64,000 nucleotides of DNA, taken from contig CAZYTM010000001.1 in the NCBI GenBank assembly GCA_964649725.1, forward strand, positions 372,001 through 436,000, in the 5' to 3' direction. The notes under the pieces are model-generated. The model was not told where the DNA came from. It did not search any database and worked only from the letters and a program-made list of their open reading frames with translations. Shown here piece by piece: positions 1 to 7,687 of this stretch. The position numbers and the translations under genes are program-made. Position 1 is the stretch's first letter, and each line of letters starts with the position of its first letter. The DNA is from CAZYTM01 sp964649725 (lineage in GTDB: Bacteria > Desulfobacterota > Desulfuromonadia > Geobacterales > Geobacteraceae).

Positions 1-1162
1 CCCCGTTCGCCTCCCGGGCAATGGATGAATCGACGACGTTACAGATAGCCAGGTTCATCCCGCCGCGGCTTTTCCCCTCCCGCATCGCCGCCAGGGTGTC
101 GGCCGTCTCCCCGGACTGGGAGATCAGTACCAGCAGAGTCTTCCCATCGACCACCGGATTGCGGTAGCGGAACTCCGAGGCGATGTCCACCTCAACCGGG
201 ATGCGACAGTGCTCCTCAAGGAGGTATTTCCCCACCAGCCCGGAATGCCAGGAGGTGCCGCAGGCAATGACATAGATCCGCTCGATCGCACATAGCTGTG
301 CATCGTTCAATCCGAGGTCGTCAAGATAGACGGTCCCTTCATCCTCCAGCAAACGTCCGGCAATGGTGTCGCTGATGGCACGGGGCTGTTCGTAGATCTC
401 CTTGAGCATGAAATGTTTGTAGCCACCCTTTTCTGCCATAAGTGGTGACCAGTCGATATGCCGGGCCTTTTTCTCCAGCGGCACCCCGGCAACGGTGGAA
501 AATTGCGGCACCCCATCCCGGAAGAGAACCATCTCGCCATCTTCCATGAAGACCATCTCTCTGGTGTGGGAGAGGATTGCCGGGATATCCGAGGCGACAA
601 AATAATCCCCCTTGCCCAGACCGACTACCATGGGGGAGCCCTGCTTGGCAGCGATCATGGTGGTAGGCTCTGCCTCGCTCAGGATACAGACTGCATAGGC
701 ACCCCGCAACTCCTGTAAAGCCGTCCTTGCCGACTTCTCGAAATCGTTATATTCCTTAAGCCGTTCTTCGATCAGGTGCGCAATCACCTCAGTATCGGTC
801 TCGCTCTTGAACTCGTGCCCGACTTTCCGCAGCATCTCCTTGAGTTGCAGGTAATTTTCAATTATGCCGTTATGGACAACAATTATAGGCCCGGCCTTAT
901 GCGGGTGGGCATTGATCTCTGATGGCCGGCCATGGGTCGCCCAGCGGGTATGGCCGATACCGATACCGCCATGCAGCGGCTCACTCGCTAACAACCGTTC
1001 CAGATTGACCAGTTTACCTTCGCTCCGCCTGATACCTGCTTCGCCGTTATAAAGTGTACATATCCCGGCCGAATCATACCCCCGGTATTCCAGCCTCTTC
1101 AGCCCTTCCAGGATGATCGGGGTCGCCTCGCCAGCACCTATATACCCAACAATACCGCACAT
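1..1162 (-). CDS. glmS: Glutamine--fructose-6-phosphate aminotransferase, C-terminus cut by window edge
   Basis: GlmS makes glucosamine-6-phosphate from fructose-6-phosphate and glutamine, the first step to UDP-GlcNAc for peptidoglycan and LPS. The reading frame starts MCGIVGYIG, so Cys2 becomes the N-terminal nucleophile of the class II glutamine amidotransferase domain after Met removal. HTRWATHG and HNGIIENY, typical of this domain, follow. The first sugar-isomerase (SIS) domain begins near residue 290 with the sequence VIACGTSWHAG, and SQSGETADT follows. The frame is open to base 1, giving about 387 codons of a family usually near 610 residues, so the second SIS domain lies outside the window. 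It sits downstream of glmU on the same strand, so the two UDP-GlcNAc genes are probably co-transcribed. The structured spacer between them may matter for expression. Confidence 0.97.
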   Translation of the reverse strand, partial: MCGIVGYIGAGEATPIILEGLKRLEYRGYDSAGICTLYNGEAGIRRSEGKLVNLERLLASEPLHGGIGIGHTRWATHGRPSEINAHPHKAGPIIVVHNGIIENYLQLKEMLRKVGHEFKSETDTEVIAHLIEERLKEYNDFEKSARTALQELRGAYAVCILSEAEPTTMIAAKQGSPMVVGLGKGDYFVASDIPAILSHTREMVFMEDGEMVLFRDGVPQFSTVAGVPLEKKARHIDWSPLMAEKGGYKHFMLKEIYEQPRAISDTIAGRLLEDEGTVYLDDLGLNDAQLCAIERIYVIACGTSWHSGLVGKYLLEEHCRIPVEVDIASEFRYRNPVVDGKTLLVLISQSGETADTLAAMREGKSRGGMNLAICNVVDSSIAREANG

Positions 1163-1180
1163 ATCTGACTCCGTCTGAAA

Positions 1181-1240
1181 GCTCAAAGCTCAACGTTGAC
1201 ATTTCAAGGCCTCCCAGCCTTGGAACTTAGCGCTTTGAGC
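1181..1240 (-). repeat. Nested inverted repeat in the glmU-glmS spacer
   Basis: The arms GCTCAAAGC (1181-1189) and GCTTTGAGC (1232-1240) are perfectly complementary. Inside them a smaller hairpin, CAAGGC/GCCTTG, has the loop ctccca. There is no T-run on either side, so this is unlikely to be an intrinsic terminator. It ends about 20 bases before the glmS start and could stabilise or process the glmU-glmS mRNA. No function can be assigned from sequence. Confidence 0.5.
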
Positions 1241-1250
1241 AATGACCCTC

Positions 1251-2630
1251 TTATTTTTTCTTCAGCTTCCAGCCTTCCTTGTTGACCTGGGGGGTCCTGG
1301 CTATCGCCAGTGAGTCAGGCGGGACATCCATCGTCACGGTAGTGCCGGCGGCTACCAGGGAATTGCGCCCTACCTTGACCGGCGCCACCAGCTGCACATC
1401 ACTGCCGATGAATACATCGTCTTCAATGACCGTCTGGTGCTTCTTCACCCCGTCATAATTACAGGTGATCGTCCCGCAGCCGACATTGACATTCTCCCCG
1501 ATAGTCGCATCCCCCAGATAGGTAAGATGGGATGCCTTGGAACCTGCCCCGATGACAGCCTTCTTGGTCTCGACAAAGTTACCGATCTTTACCTGATGCT
1601 GGAGAACTGTGCCAGGACGGAGATGCGCCATCGGCCCTACTGCCACTTCGTCAAGGAGCGTAGCCTCGCTCAGCACAGACCCGGCTTTGATCTTGACCTT
1701 GTTGCCAAGCCGGCAGTCATGGATAGATACTGCCGATTCGATGATGCAATCGGCACCGATACTGGTCTTGCCAGCGATATGAGTAGCCGGATAGATGACC
1801 GTATCTGGGCCGATGCTTACCCCGGCTTCTATATAAGTTGTAGCCGGATCGATGATGGTAACGCCGGAGAGCATCAACTCTTCATTGATCCTCTCCCGCA
1901 TGAGCCTTGCTGCCGTGGCAAGCTGGACACGATCGTTCACCCCCATGATCTCATCTGCTTCGCTGACCGACAACGACAGGCATAGCTGGTCCTTTGCTGC
2001 AGCAGCGGTGATTATGTCGGTAAGGTAATATTCTCCCTGTGCATTGTCATTGCTGAGGTTAGAAATCGCCTGGCGGAGGAAGTCGACCTGTACGCAATAG
2101 ATCCCGGAGTTGATCTCGGTGATTTCCCGCTCTTCCTTGCTGGCGTCTTTCTCTTCGACTATTCGCAGCACCTTCTCCCCTGCCTGCTTGATAATTCTGC
2201 CGTAGCCGGTAGGGTCTGCAACATGGGCGGTGAGAACCGTTATCTTCGCCTGCCGCGTTCTATGGAAAGCCAGCATATCTTTGAGCGTGGCAGCTTTTAT
2301 CAGTGGGACGTCACCGCAGAGTATCAGGACTGTACCTCCCCCTGGCATACTCTGCAGAGCATCCATGGCGCAGGCAACTGCATGCCCGGTACCGAGCTGC
2401 TCTTCCTGGACTGCCAAGCTTATATCCTGCTGACCGGCAAAATAGTTGCGCACTGCAGTCGCCTGATGTCCGACAACCACTACGATTTTATCGGCGCCAG
2501 ACTCTCTGGCAATGGTTACTGGCCAATAGACCATTGGCATACCAACCAGGGGATGCATCACCTTGACCAGACCTGATTTCATCCGCGTCCCCTTGCCAGC
2601 GGCCAGAATTAATGCCGCAACATCAGCCAT
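1251..2630 (-). CDS. glmU: Bifunctional N-acetylglucosamine-1-phosphate uridyltransferase / glucosamine-1-phosphate acetyltransferase
   Basis: GlmU acetylates glucosamine-1-phosphate and then uridylates it to UDP-GlcNAc. The N-terminal nucleotidyltransferase domain opens with LILAAGKGTRMKS, the family's nucleotide-binding signature, followed by GTGHAVACA and LCGDVPL. The C-terminal half is a left-handed beta-helix of hexapeptide repeats with YLGDATIGENVNVGCGTITCNYDG, the acetyltransferase core. The start was placed at the ATG preceded by GGAGG at five-base spacing (MADVAALILAAG), not at the ATG 21 bases upstream, giving 459 residues, the usual length. It is the upstream partner of glmS. Confidence 0.97.
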   Translation of the reverse strand: MADVAALILAAGKGTRMKSGLVKVMHPLVGMPMVYWPVTIARESGADKIVVVVGHQATAVRNYFAGQQDISLAVQEEQLGTGHAVACAMDALQSMPGGGTVLILCGDVPLIKAATLKDMLAFHRTRQAKITVLTAHVADPTGYGRIIKQAGEKVLRIVEEKDASKEEREITEINSGIYCVQVDFLRQAISNLSNDNAQGEYYLTDIITAAAAKDQLCLSLSVSEADEIMGVNDRVQLATAARLMRERINEELMLSGVTIIDPATTYIEAGVSIGPDTVIYPATHIAGKTSIGADCIIESAVSIHDCRLGNKVKIKAGSVLSEATLLDEVAVGPMAHLRPGTVLQHQVKIGNFVETKKAVIGAGSKASHLTYLGDATIGENVNVGCGTITCNYDGVKKHQTVIEDDVFIGSDVQLVAPVKVGRNSLVAAGTTVTMDVPPDSLAIARTPQVNKEGWKLKKK

Positions 2631-2848
2631 TTCAACCTCCAGATTCTGCATAAACCTCTCAAAGAACTGTTACTTTAAACGATAACTATCAATGGCGTCA
2701 AGGGTTTTGCCCATAACGACGCTTACCGGCAATCCGATACTTGCCTTACCCGAATATTTATTTGCTGCAACTAATTCACAATAATTAATTTGTCATTCCT
2801 ACTTTACCCTCATGAAATCTTTTGCTATAGTCTCGCAGGGAGATAAGC

Positions 2849-3412
2849 ATGGCAATTCAAGACGATATCGTCCTTTTTGAACAGGATCTCAATGATCTTA
2901 TCATAAAGTATGAGCAGTATTTTCTCGGTCTGGAAAAGCGCGAACCGCTTAAGCTGCTGGACGATCTCGACCGGACCGCCCGCCGTTACATGAATACCAA
3001 CATCGTCAATACGATGCTGAAATTCAAATTTCACACCCTGATCTCCCGGTTGAATACATACAAACAGTATTGGGCCAGAATCACCCGGTTGATAGAAGAG
3101 GGGAAATACTCTCGCGACAAATTCAAGATGCAGATGCATCTGCAACAACCCGAAAACAAGGCCCGCCCTGACTCCCAGACCACCTTCTTGTCACCCGACG
3201 TTGAAAGACTGTATATCCAGTACGTTGAAGCCCGTAAAGCCTGTAATCTTTCGGTCAAGAATATCACCCCGGACATAATTGCCGCTGCCATATCCAAACA
3301 GAAACCTGGTATCATAAACAAATACAAATGCGAGCAGGTAGAATTCAAGGTCGTCATTGAAGGTGGTACCCCAAAGATAAAAGCCCGTCCCAGCAAAACC
3401 AAACCCTCCTGA
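2849..3412 (+). CDS. Unassigned cytosolic protein, possibly of the MXAN_5187 C-terminal-domain family
   Basis: A 187-residue protein without signal peptide or membrane segment, rich in charged residues and probably mostly helical in its first 110 residues (DDIVLFEQDLNDLIIKYEQYF, then a conserved-looking patch around TLISRLNTYKQYWARITR). A Gln/Pro-rich linker near residue 112 leads to a second small domain ending in a basic tail (KIKARPSKTKPS). The pattern of an RLN.YKQYW segment resembles a domain known from myxobacterial and Geobacter proteins under the MXAN_5187 label. That link is from memory and not certain. The start has a GGGAG ribosome-binding site. The gene is divergent from glmU and monocistronic. 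No biochemical role can be proposed. Confidence 0.7.
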   Translation: MAIQDDIVLFEQDLNDLIIKYEQYFLGLEKREPLKLLDDLDRTARRYMNTNIVNTMLKFKFHTLISRLNTYKQYWARITRLIEEGKYSRDKFKMQMHLQQPENKARPDSQTTFLSPDVERLYIQYVEARKACNLSVKNITPDIIAAAISKQKPGIINKYKCEQVEFKVVIEGGTPKIKARPSKTKPS

Positions 3413-3767
3413 TAATCATTCAAATCCAGATTACCTGCATTAAGCTGTCGCCAGCATGAATACAGCCTTAAATATTTTTCACACTACCATTTCTTGTACA
3501 TAACAAACAAACTGGTAAACTACCTTTTAACTTCTCATCTTCGGTGCTCTGTATTTTGATTTTGTTATTGTGATACCGATAGTTACCGTATAAAAAAATA
3601 TACACTGTATAGTTTTTTTATATTGCATTTTGTTTCTTCGCGTATTAATATTTTGCATTGACTCATGCTAATTACATAAATTCAATAAGTTATAGTCTTA
3701 ATTATAATATTCCAAAACAAGGGCCTCGGTCACCACAGGTCCATTTTATTTTTTTAGGAGGAGATGC
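3413..3767. other. AT-rich gene-free region upstream of the cytochrome gene
   Basis: About 355 bases without a credible reading frame. The stretch 3530-3720 is very AT-rich, with several TATA-like runs (for example around 3590-3630 and 3690-3710). It presumably carries the promoter and operator of the cytochrome gene, but no single -35/-10 pair or dyad stands out enough to call. Translation of the next gene is served by a strong AGGAGGAG at 3756-3763. Confidence 0.5.
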
Positions 3768-5624
3768 ATGTTGCAGAAAATTATCCGCCTTATTCCCGTT
3801 CTCATGCTGGTTTTACTATCCGGCATAAAGGCCAGTGCCGAACAGGGGATGGCTATCGACCCGGCTACCTGTCTCGGTTGCCACAGTAACAAGATTTCCA
3901 TTACTGCTTTTGCTGCTTCAGTGCATGGCAAAAATGCCTGCACCAGTTGCCATGTGGAGATCACTGACCTGGCTAAACATATGCGTGGCGAAGTGAAGGT
4001 TGGCAAAGTACATTGCGAACGCTGCCATAAAAAGGAAAATGCCGAACATTATAGCAGCGTCCATATCCAGAAGGGGGTGATGTGCGCCGATTGTCACACC
4101 GACATCCACACCCACAACTACTGGAAAAAAGACAAGCGGGTTGCTGTCGCCAAATGCATCCAGTGCCACGATAAGGAATCGGTCTACCGTAACTCTGTTC
4201 ATGGCAAATCAGTAGCAAAAGGGAATCAGGATTCCGCTGCCTGTAACGACTGTCACAACTTGCATGACATCAAATCGCTTGGCGCTAAAGGTTCTCACGC
4301 CGAACGGGAATTCCATACCAAGGTCTGCATGAAGTGCCATGCCGACGAAGCGATGATGAAGCGAAACAATGTTCCTACCGTGGCGGTCAAGTCCTATCTG
4401 GACAGTTATCACGGCAAGAACTACCGTCTCGGCTTCCCGGAGAAGGTCGCCGGTTGTGCCGACTGCCACACTGCCCACTCTGTATTGCCAAAATCTGATC
4501 CAAACTCCACCCTCAACCCAGCCAAACTGGTGAAGATGTGCGCCGAGTGTCATCCCAAGGCAACCACCCTGTTTGCCAAGTTCTATGCCCATGGGGAGAT
4601 GACCGACCGGCAAAAATATCCGATCCTATTCTATACCTTTGTTGCCATGACCGGTCTGCTGGTCGGCACCTTTGCCGTCTTCTGGGTACATACCCTGCTC
4701 TGGATGTTCCGTGGTTTCGTCGAAAACCGGGAAAAGGCCAAAGCGCTGGCCGAAGGGCATGTCGCACACCATATCAGTGAAGCCCACGCTCAATACCGAC
4801 GCTTCAACCGGAAACATATCTTCCTCCACCTGCTGGTGATCATCAGCTTTCTCGGTCTCTCGCTGACCGGTCTGCCGTTGAAATTCAGCACCCAGCAGTG
4901 GGCCAAGATGTTCATGAACCTTTACGGTGGCGCCGCCAATGCAGCCCTGTTCCACCGCATCTGTGCCGGGATCACCTTTGTCTATTTCGGCTCCGCGCTA
5001 TACATGAGCTTCCACTTCCTCTTTATTCGCAAAGATATCAAGGGGAATTTCCTGCAACGGCTGTTCGGGCCGGACTCACTCTGCCCCAATCTGCGCGATA
5101 TCCAGGATGTCACCGGGATGGTCCGCTGGTTCTTCTTCCGTGGGCCTAAGCCTACCTTCGAGCGCTGGACCTACTGGGAAAAATTCGACTTCATCGCTGT
5201 CTTCTGGGGTATGTTTGCCATCGGTGGTTCAGGCCTGATGCTCTGGTTCCCGGAACTCTTCGGCGCGTTCCTGCCGGGGTGGATGTTCAACGTCGCCACC
5301 ATTGTCCATTCCGACGAGGCGTTGTTGGCCACCGGCTTTATCTTCTCGGTCCATTTTTTCAACACCCACGGCCGGCCGGAAAAATTCCCGATGGACTTTG
5401 TCATCTTCAATGGCCAGATATCCAAGGAAGAGATGCTCGAAGAGCGTGGCGACCAGTGGAAGCGCTATGAAGCTGATGGCATTACCGAGAAGTTCCGTGC
5501 CAAGCGGACCAGCGGTGTCGTCTATGACTTCTTTGTCAAGGGTTTTGGCTTCCTCGCCCTATCAACCGGAATCATTCTGCTATTCCTGATGATATATGCC
5601 TTCCTCGCCGGGGGGGGGCATTAA
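3768..5624 (+). CDS. Inner-membrane nine-haem c-type / b-type cytochrome fusion, CbcL-like quinol oxidoreductase
   Basis: A 618-residue protein with an N-terminal signal sequence (LIPVLMLVLLSGIKASA) and nine CxxCH c-haem motifs: CLGCH, CTSCH, CERCH, CADCH, CIQCH, CNDCH, CMKCH, CADCH, CAECH, all within about residues 35-265. From about residue 285 it becomes an integral membrane protein with several hydrophobic helices and the histidines expected of a cytochrome b561/HydC/FdnI-type dihaem b domain (HIFLHLLVIISF, LFHRICAGITFVY, IVHSDEALLATGFIFSVHFFNTHG). A nine-c-haem periplasmic domain fused to a HydC-like b domain is the architecture of Geobacter CbcL, which passes menaquinol electrons to periplasmic cytochromes during Fe(III) respiration at low potential. 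This protein is somewhat shorter than CbcL, so orthology is not proven. A strong terminator follows, so it is probably transcribed alone. Confidence 0.85.
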   Translation: MLQKIIRLIPVLMLVLLSGIKASAEQGMAIDPATCLGCHSNKISITAFAASVHGKNACTSCHVEITDLAKHMRGEVKVGKVHCERCHKKENAEHYSSVHIQKGVMCADCHTDIHTHNYWKKDKRVAVAKCIQCHDKESVYRNSVHGKSVAKGNQDSAACNDCHNLHDIKSLGAKGSHAEREFHTKVCMKCHADEAMMKRNNVPTVAVKSYLDSYHGKNYRLGFPEKVAGCADCHTAHSVLPKSDPNSTLNPAKLVKMCAECHPKATTLFAKFYAHGEMTDRQKYPILFYTFVAMTGLLVGTFAVFWVHTLLWMFRGFVENREKAKALAEGHVAHHISEAHAQYRRFNRKHIFLHLLVIISFLGLSLTGLPLKFSTQQWAKMFMNLYGGAANAALFHRICAGITFVYFGSALYMSFHFLFIRKDIKGNFLQRLFGPDSLCPNLRDIQDVTGMVRWFFFRGPKPTFERWTYWEKFDFIAVFWGMFAIGGSGLMLWFPELFGAFLPGWMFNVATIVHSDEALLATGFIFSVHFFNTHGRPEKFPMDFVIFNGQISKEEMLEERGDQWKRYEADGITEKFRAKRTSGVVYDFFVKGFGFLALSTGIILLFLMIYAFLAGGGH

Positions 5625-5649
5625 CACGCATCATCCTGCTGCCAGGGGA

Positions 5650-5680
5650 AAGGGTTTGCACGCTGTGCAAACCCTTTTTT
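5650..5680 (+). terminator. Intrinsic terminator after the cytochrome gene
   Basis: A perfect 12-bp stem (AAGGGTTTGCAC/GTGCAAACCCTT), three-base loop GCT, followed by a T-run. It lies 26 bases after the stop codon and separates the cytochrome from the pfa operon. Confidence 0.95.
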
Positions 5681-6022
5681 CTTGCTCTGCACAAGGGCTC
5701 ATAGCTCCCCCTGATGCCCCCCAGATCAATCGGCATACCTGCCTACTCCAGCGACTGAATAAAGTATTCATCCATATTCAAGACAGGCGCCCCCGGATAA
5801 TCCTGCGAAATAGTCGCAACAGTTGACTCTCTTGCCTTGCTTTTTTTCGTAAATTCAGGTAAATATCATCTGTTAAACTTGGCGTAAATATATCTATCCG
5901 ATATGCAGCCCATCTGCCAGCGCCTGTCGATTAATGAATGCGCCTGCCGCAAAGTGCCGATTCCTGACACCACCTCGCACCGATTGGGCCATCGCACGTT
6001 ATGCTATGACTGGAGACACCGA
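5681..6022 (+). promoter_or_regulatory. Leader and probable promoter region of the pfa-ole operon
   Basis: About 340 bases with no convincing gene. Because the cytochrome is terminated just upstream and every downstream gene overlaps its neighbour, the promoter of the 16-kb operon must lie here or in the first gene. A TTGACT at 5822 is followed by a T-rich stretch and AT-rich sequence up to about 5900. No well-spaced -10 box is clear, so no exact promoter is called. The frame of pfaD stays open back to an ATG at 5903, but that codon has no ribosome-binding site. Confidence 0.45.
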
Positions 6023-7687
6023 TTGAAGCAAATTCTCTCCCGAAACGATATGAGCGGCCTGGCCGCCGGGCAGAGCGGTCTTGGCTGGTGGCGGGCAACC
6101 TCTCCTCTTCATCCGTTGCCTGCCAAGAGCATCGTTTCGGCACTCCGTGCCGTTTCCTTGCCCCTATACCTGGTCAATAAAAACGGCTGCATTGTCCCGG
6201 AGACCGATGGCCAGGCAGAGCTCGGTTCAACTGAAGCAGAAGGATTCCCTCTGTTAGGCTATGCTCCCCCCTGTCGACCGGAACAGCTTGGAGAAGGAGA
6301 CTTGTGTGCCGAACTAGGCATCCGATTCCCCTATCTGGGAGGCTCCATGGCCAAAGGTATCAGCTCTGCCGCCATGGTTGAAGAGCTGGGACGCGCAAAA
6401 ATGCTCGGTTTTTTCGGTGCCGCTGGCCTCCCCCTGGCCGAAGTAGAAGCTGCTGTAAGCCGGTTAGCCAGCACCCTCGGGACAATCCCATACGGCTGCA
6501 ATCTGATCCACTCCCCCCATGAACCAGAGCTGGAGAGAGCATTGGCGGAGTTATATATCAAAAAAGGGGTCCGCCTCGTAGAGGCTTCTGCCTTCCTCGA
6601 TCTTACCCTGCCACTGGTACGCTACCGCCTGCACGGTATTCGTCGCCAGGCAGACGGTAGTATTGTCACGCCAAACAGGATTATCGCCAAAGTCTCCCGG
6701 GAAGAGCTGGCCAGCAAGTTTTTCTCGCCACCACCAGAGGCGCTTGTGCGCGAGCTGCTCAGTAATGGCATTATAACTGCTGAACAGGCCGAACTGGCCA
6801 GCCAGATACCGCTTGCCCAGGAGATCACAGCTGAAGCCGATTCCGGAGGTCATACCGACAACCGGCCTGCCATCGCCCTCTTTCCGACTATCCGAGCCTT
6901 GGCCGACCGACTGACCGTAAAATATGGTTATAGCAGTAAACTGCGCGTCGGCCTCGCCGGTGGGATATCCACCCCGGTCGCAGCTACGGCTGCCTTTGCC
7001 ATGGGGGCTGCCTATATCATGACCGGCTCGGTAAACCAGGCATGTGTAGAATCCGGGGTGTCTGCAGAAGTTCGACAGATGCTGGCTGAGACACACCAGG
7101 CCGATGTTACCATGGCACCTGCCGCAGACATGTTCGAAATGGGGGTAACAGTTCAGGTCCTGAAGCGGGGGACTATGTTCCCGATGCGGGCGGCGAAGCT
7201 TTATGAACTCTATCGCAACCATACCAGCCTGGAGGACATCCCCCTGGCAGAACGGGAAAAACTGGAAAAGACCGTTTTCCGTGCTCCACTGGAAAATATC
7301 TGGGAGGAGACCCGCTCCTACTTCCTCAACCGCGATCAACGCCAGGTCGAGCGGGCAGAGCGGGAGCCCAAACACCGCATGGCCCTGGTCTTTCGCTGGT
7401 ATCTGGGCCAGGCTGCTCACTGGGCCAAGGATGGCGACAGCTCAAGGCGAATTGACTACCAGGTCTGGTGTGGCCCAGCCATGGGAGCCTTTAATGAATG
7501 GACAGCTGGCACGTTTCTGGCACAGCCTGTCAACCGTACAGTGACAACTGTTGCCCATAACCTGCTCTTTGGTGCGGCCATACTAAGCCGGGCCAATTTT
7601 ATCCGCGGCCAGGGGATCAACCTCCCGGCGGAGGCTCTCGCCATAGAGCCGCTGGAACACTCTCAGATTAAGGAGTACCTCAGGTGA
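6023..7687 (+). CDS. pfaD: PfaD-type FMN-dependent enoyl reductase of the polyunsaturated fatty acid synthase
   Basis: PfaD is the trans-acting enoyl-ACP reductase of bacterial PUFA synthases, a TIM-barrel flavoprotein of the nitropropane dioxygenase/FabK group. Visible features are the N-terminal GLGWWRATSPLHPLP segment, YLGGSMAKGISSAAMVEELGRAKMLGFFGAAGL (early barrel, typical of PfaD), and the FMN-phosphate region around GLAGGISTPVAATAAFAMGAAYIMTGSVNQA. The start is uncertain: TTG at 6023 has GGAGA seven bases upstream and gives 554 residues, close to the family length. ATG 6050 and ATG 5903 are in frame but lack a good site. The stop overlaps the GTG start of the next gene (GTGA), so translation is coupled. 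It is the first gene of the operon, while in marine gamma-proteobacterial pfa clusters pfaD comes last. Confidence 0.93.
   Translation: MKQILSRNDMSGLAAGQSGLGWWRATSPLHPLPAKSIVSALRAVSLPLYLVNKNGCIVPETDGQAELGSTEAEGFPLLGYAPPCRPEQLGEGDLCAELGIRFPYLGGSMAKGISSAAMVEELGRAKMLGFFGAAGLPLAEVEAAVSRLASTLGTIPYGCNLIHSPHEPELERALAELYIKKGVRLVEASAFLDLTLPLVRYRLHGIRRQADGSIVTPNRIIAKVSREELASKFFSPPPEALVRELLSNGIITAEQAELASQIPLAQEITAEADSGGHTDNRPAIALFPTIRALADRLTVKYGYSSKLRVGLAGGISTPVAATAAFAMGAAYIMTGSVNQACVESGVSAEVRQMLAETHQADVTMAPAADMFEMGVTVQVLKRGTMFPMRAAKLYELYRNHTSLEDIPLAEREKLEKTVFRAPLENIWEETRSYFLNRDQRQVERAEREPKHRMALVFRWYLGQAAHWAKDGDSSRRIDYQVWCGPAMGAFNEWTAGTFLAQPVNRTVTTVAHNLLFGAAILSRANFIRGQGINLPAEALAIEPLEHSQIKEYLR

Noticed and set aside
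1163..1250. glmS ribozyme/riboswitch
   Set aside because: The spacer is too short and lacks the known ribozyme core; only simple nested hairpins are present.
1437..1985. Long plus-strand ORF inside glmU
   Set aside because: It is the antisense shadow of a strongly conserved gene and has no recognisable domain or ribosome site.
5903..6022. Extending PfaD to ATG 5903
   Set aside because: No ribosome site, and the extra 40 residues look unlike PfaD. TTG 6023 has GGAGA at correct spacing.
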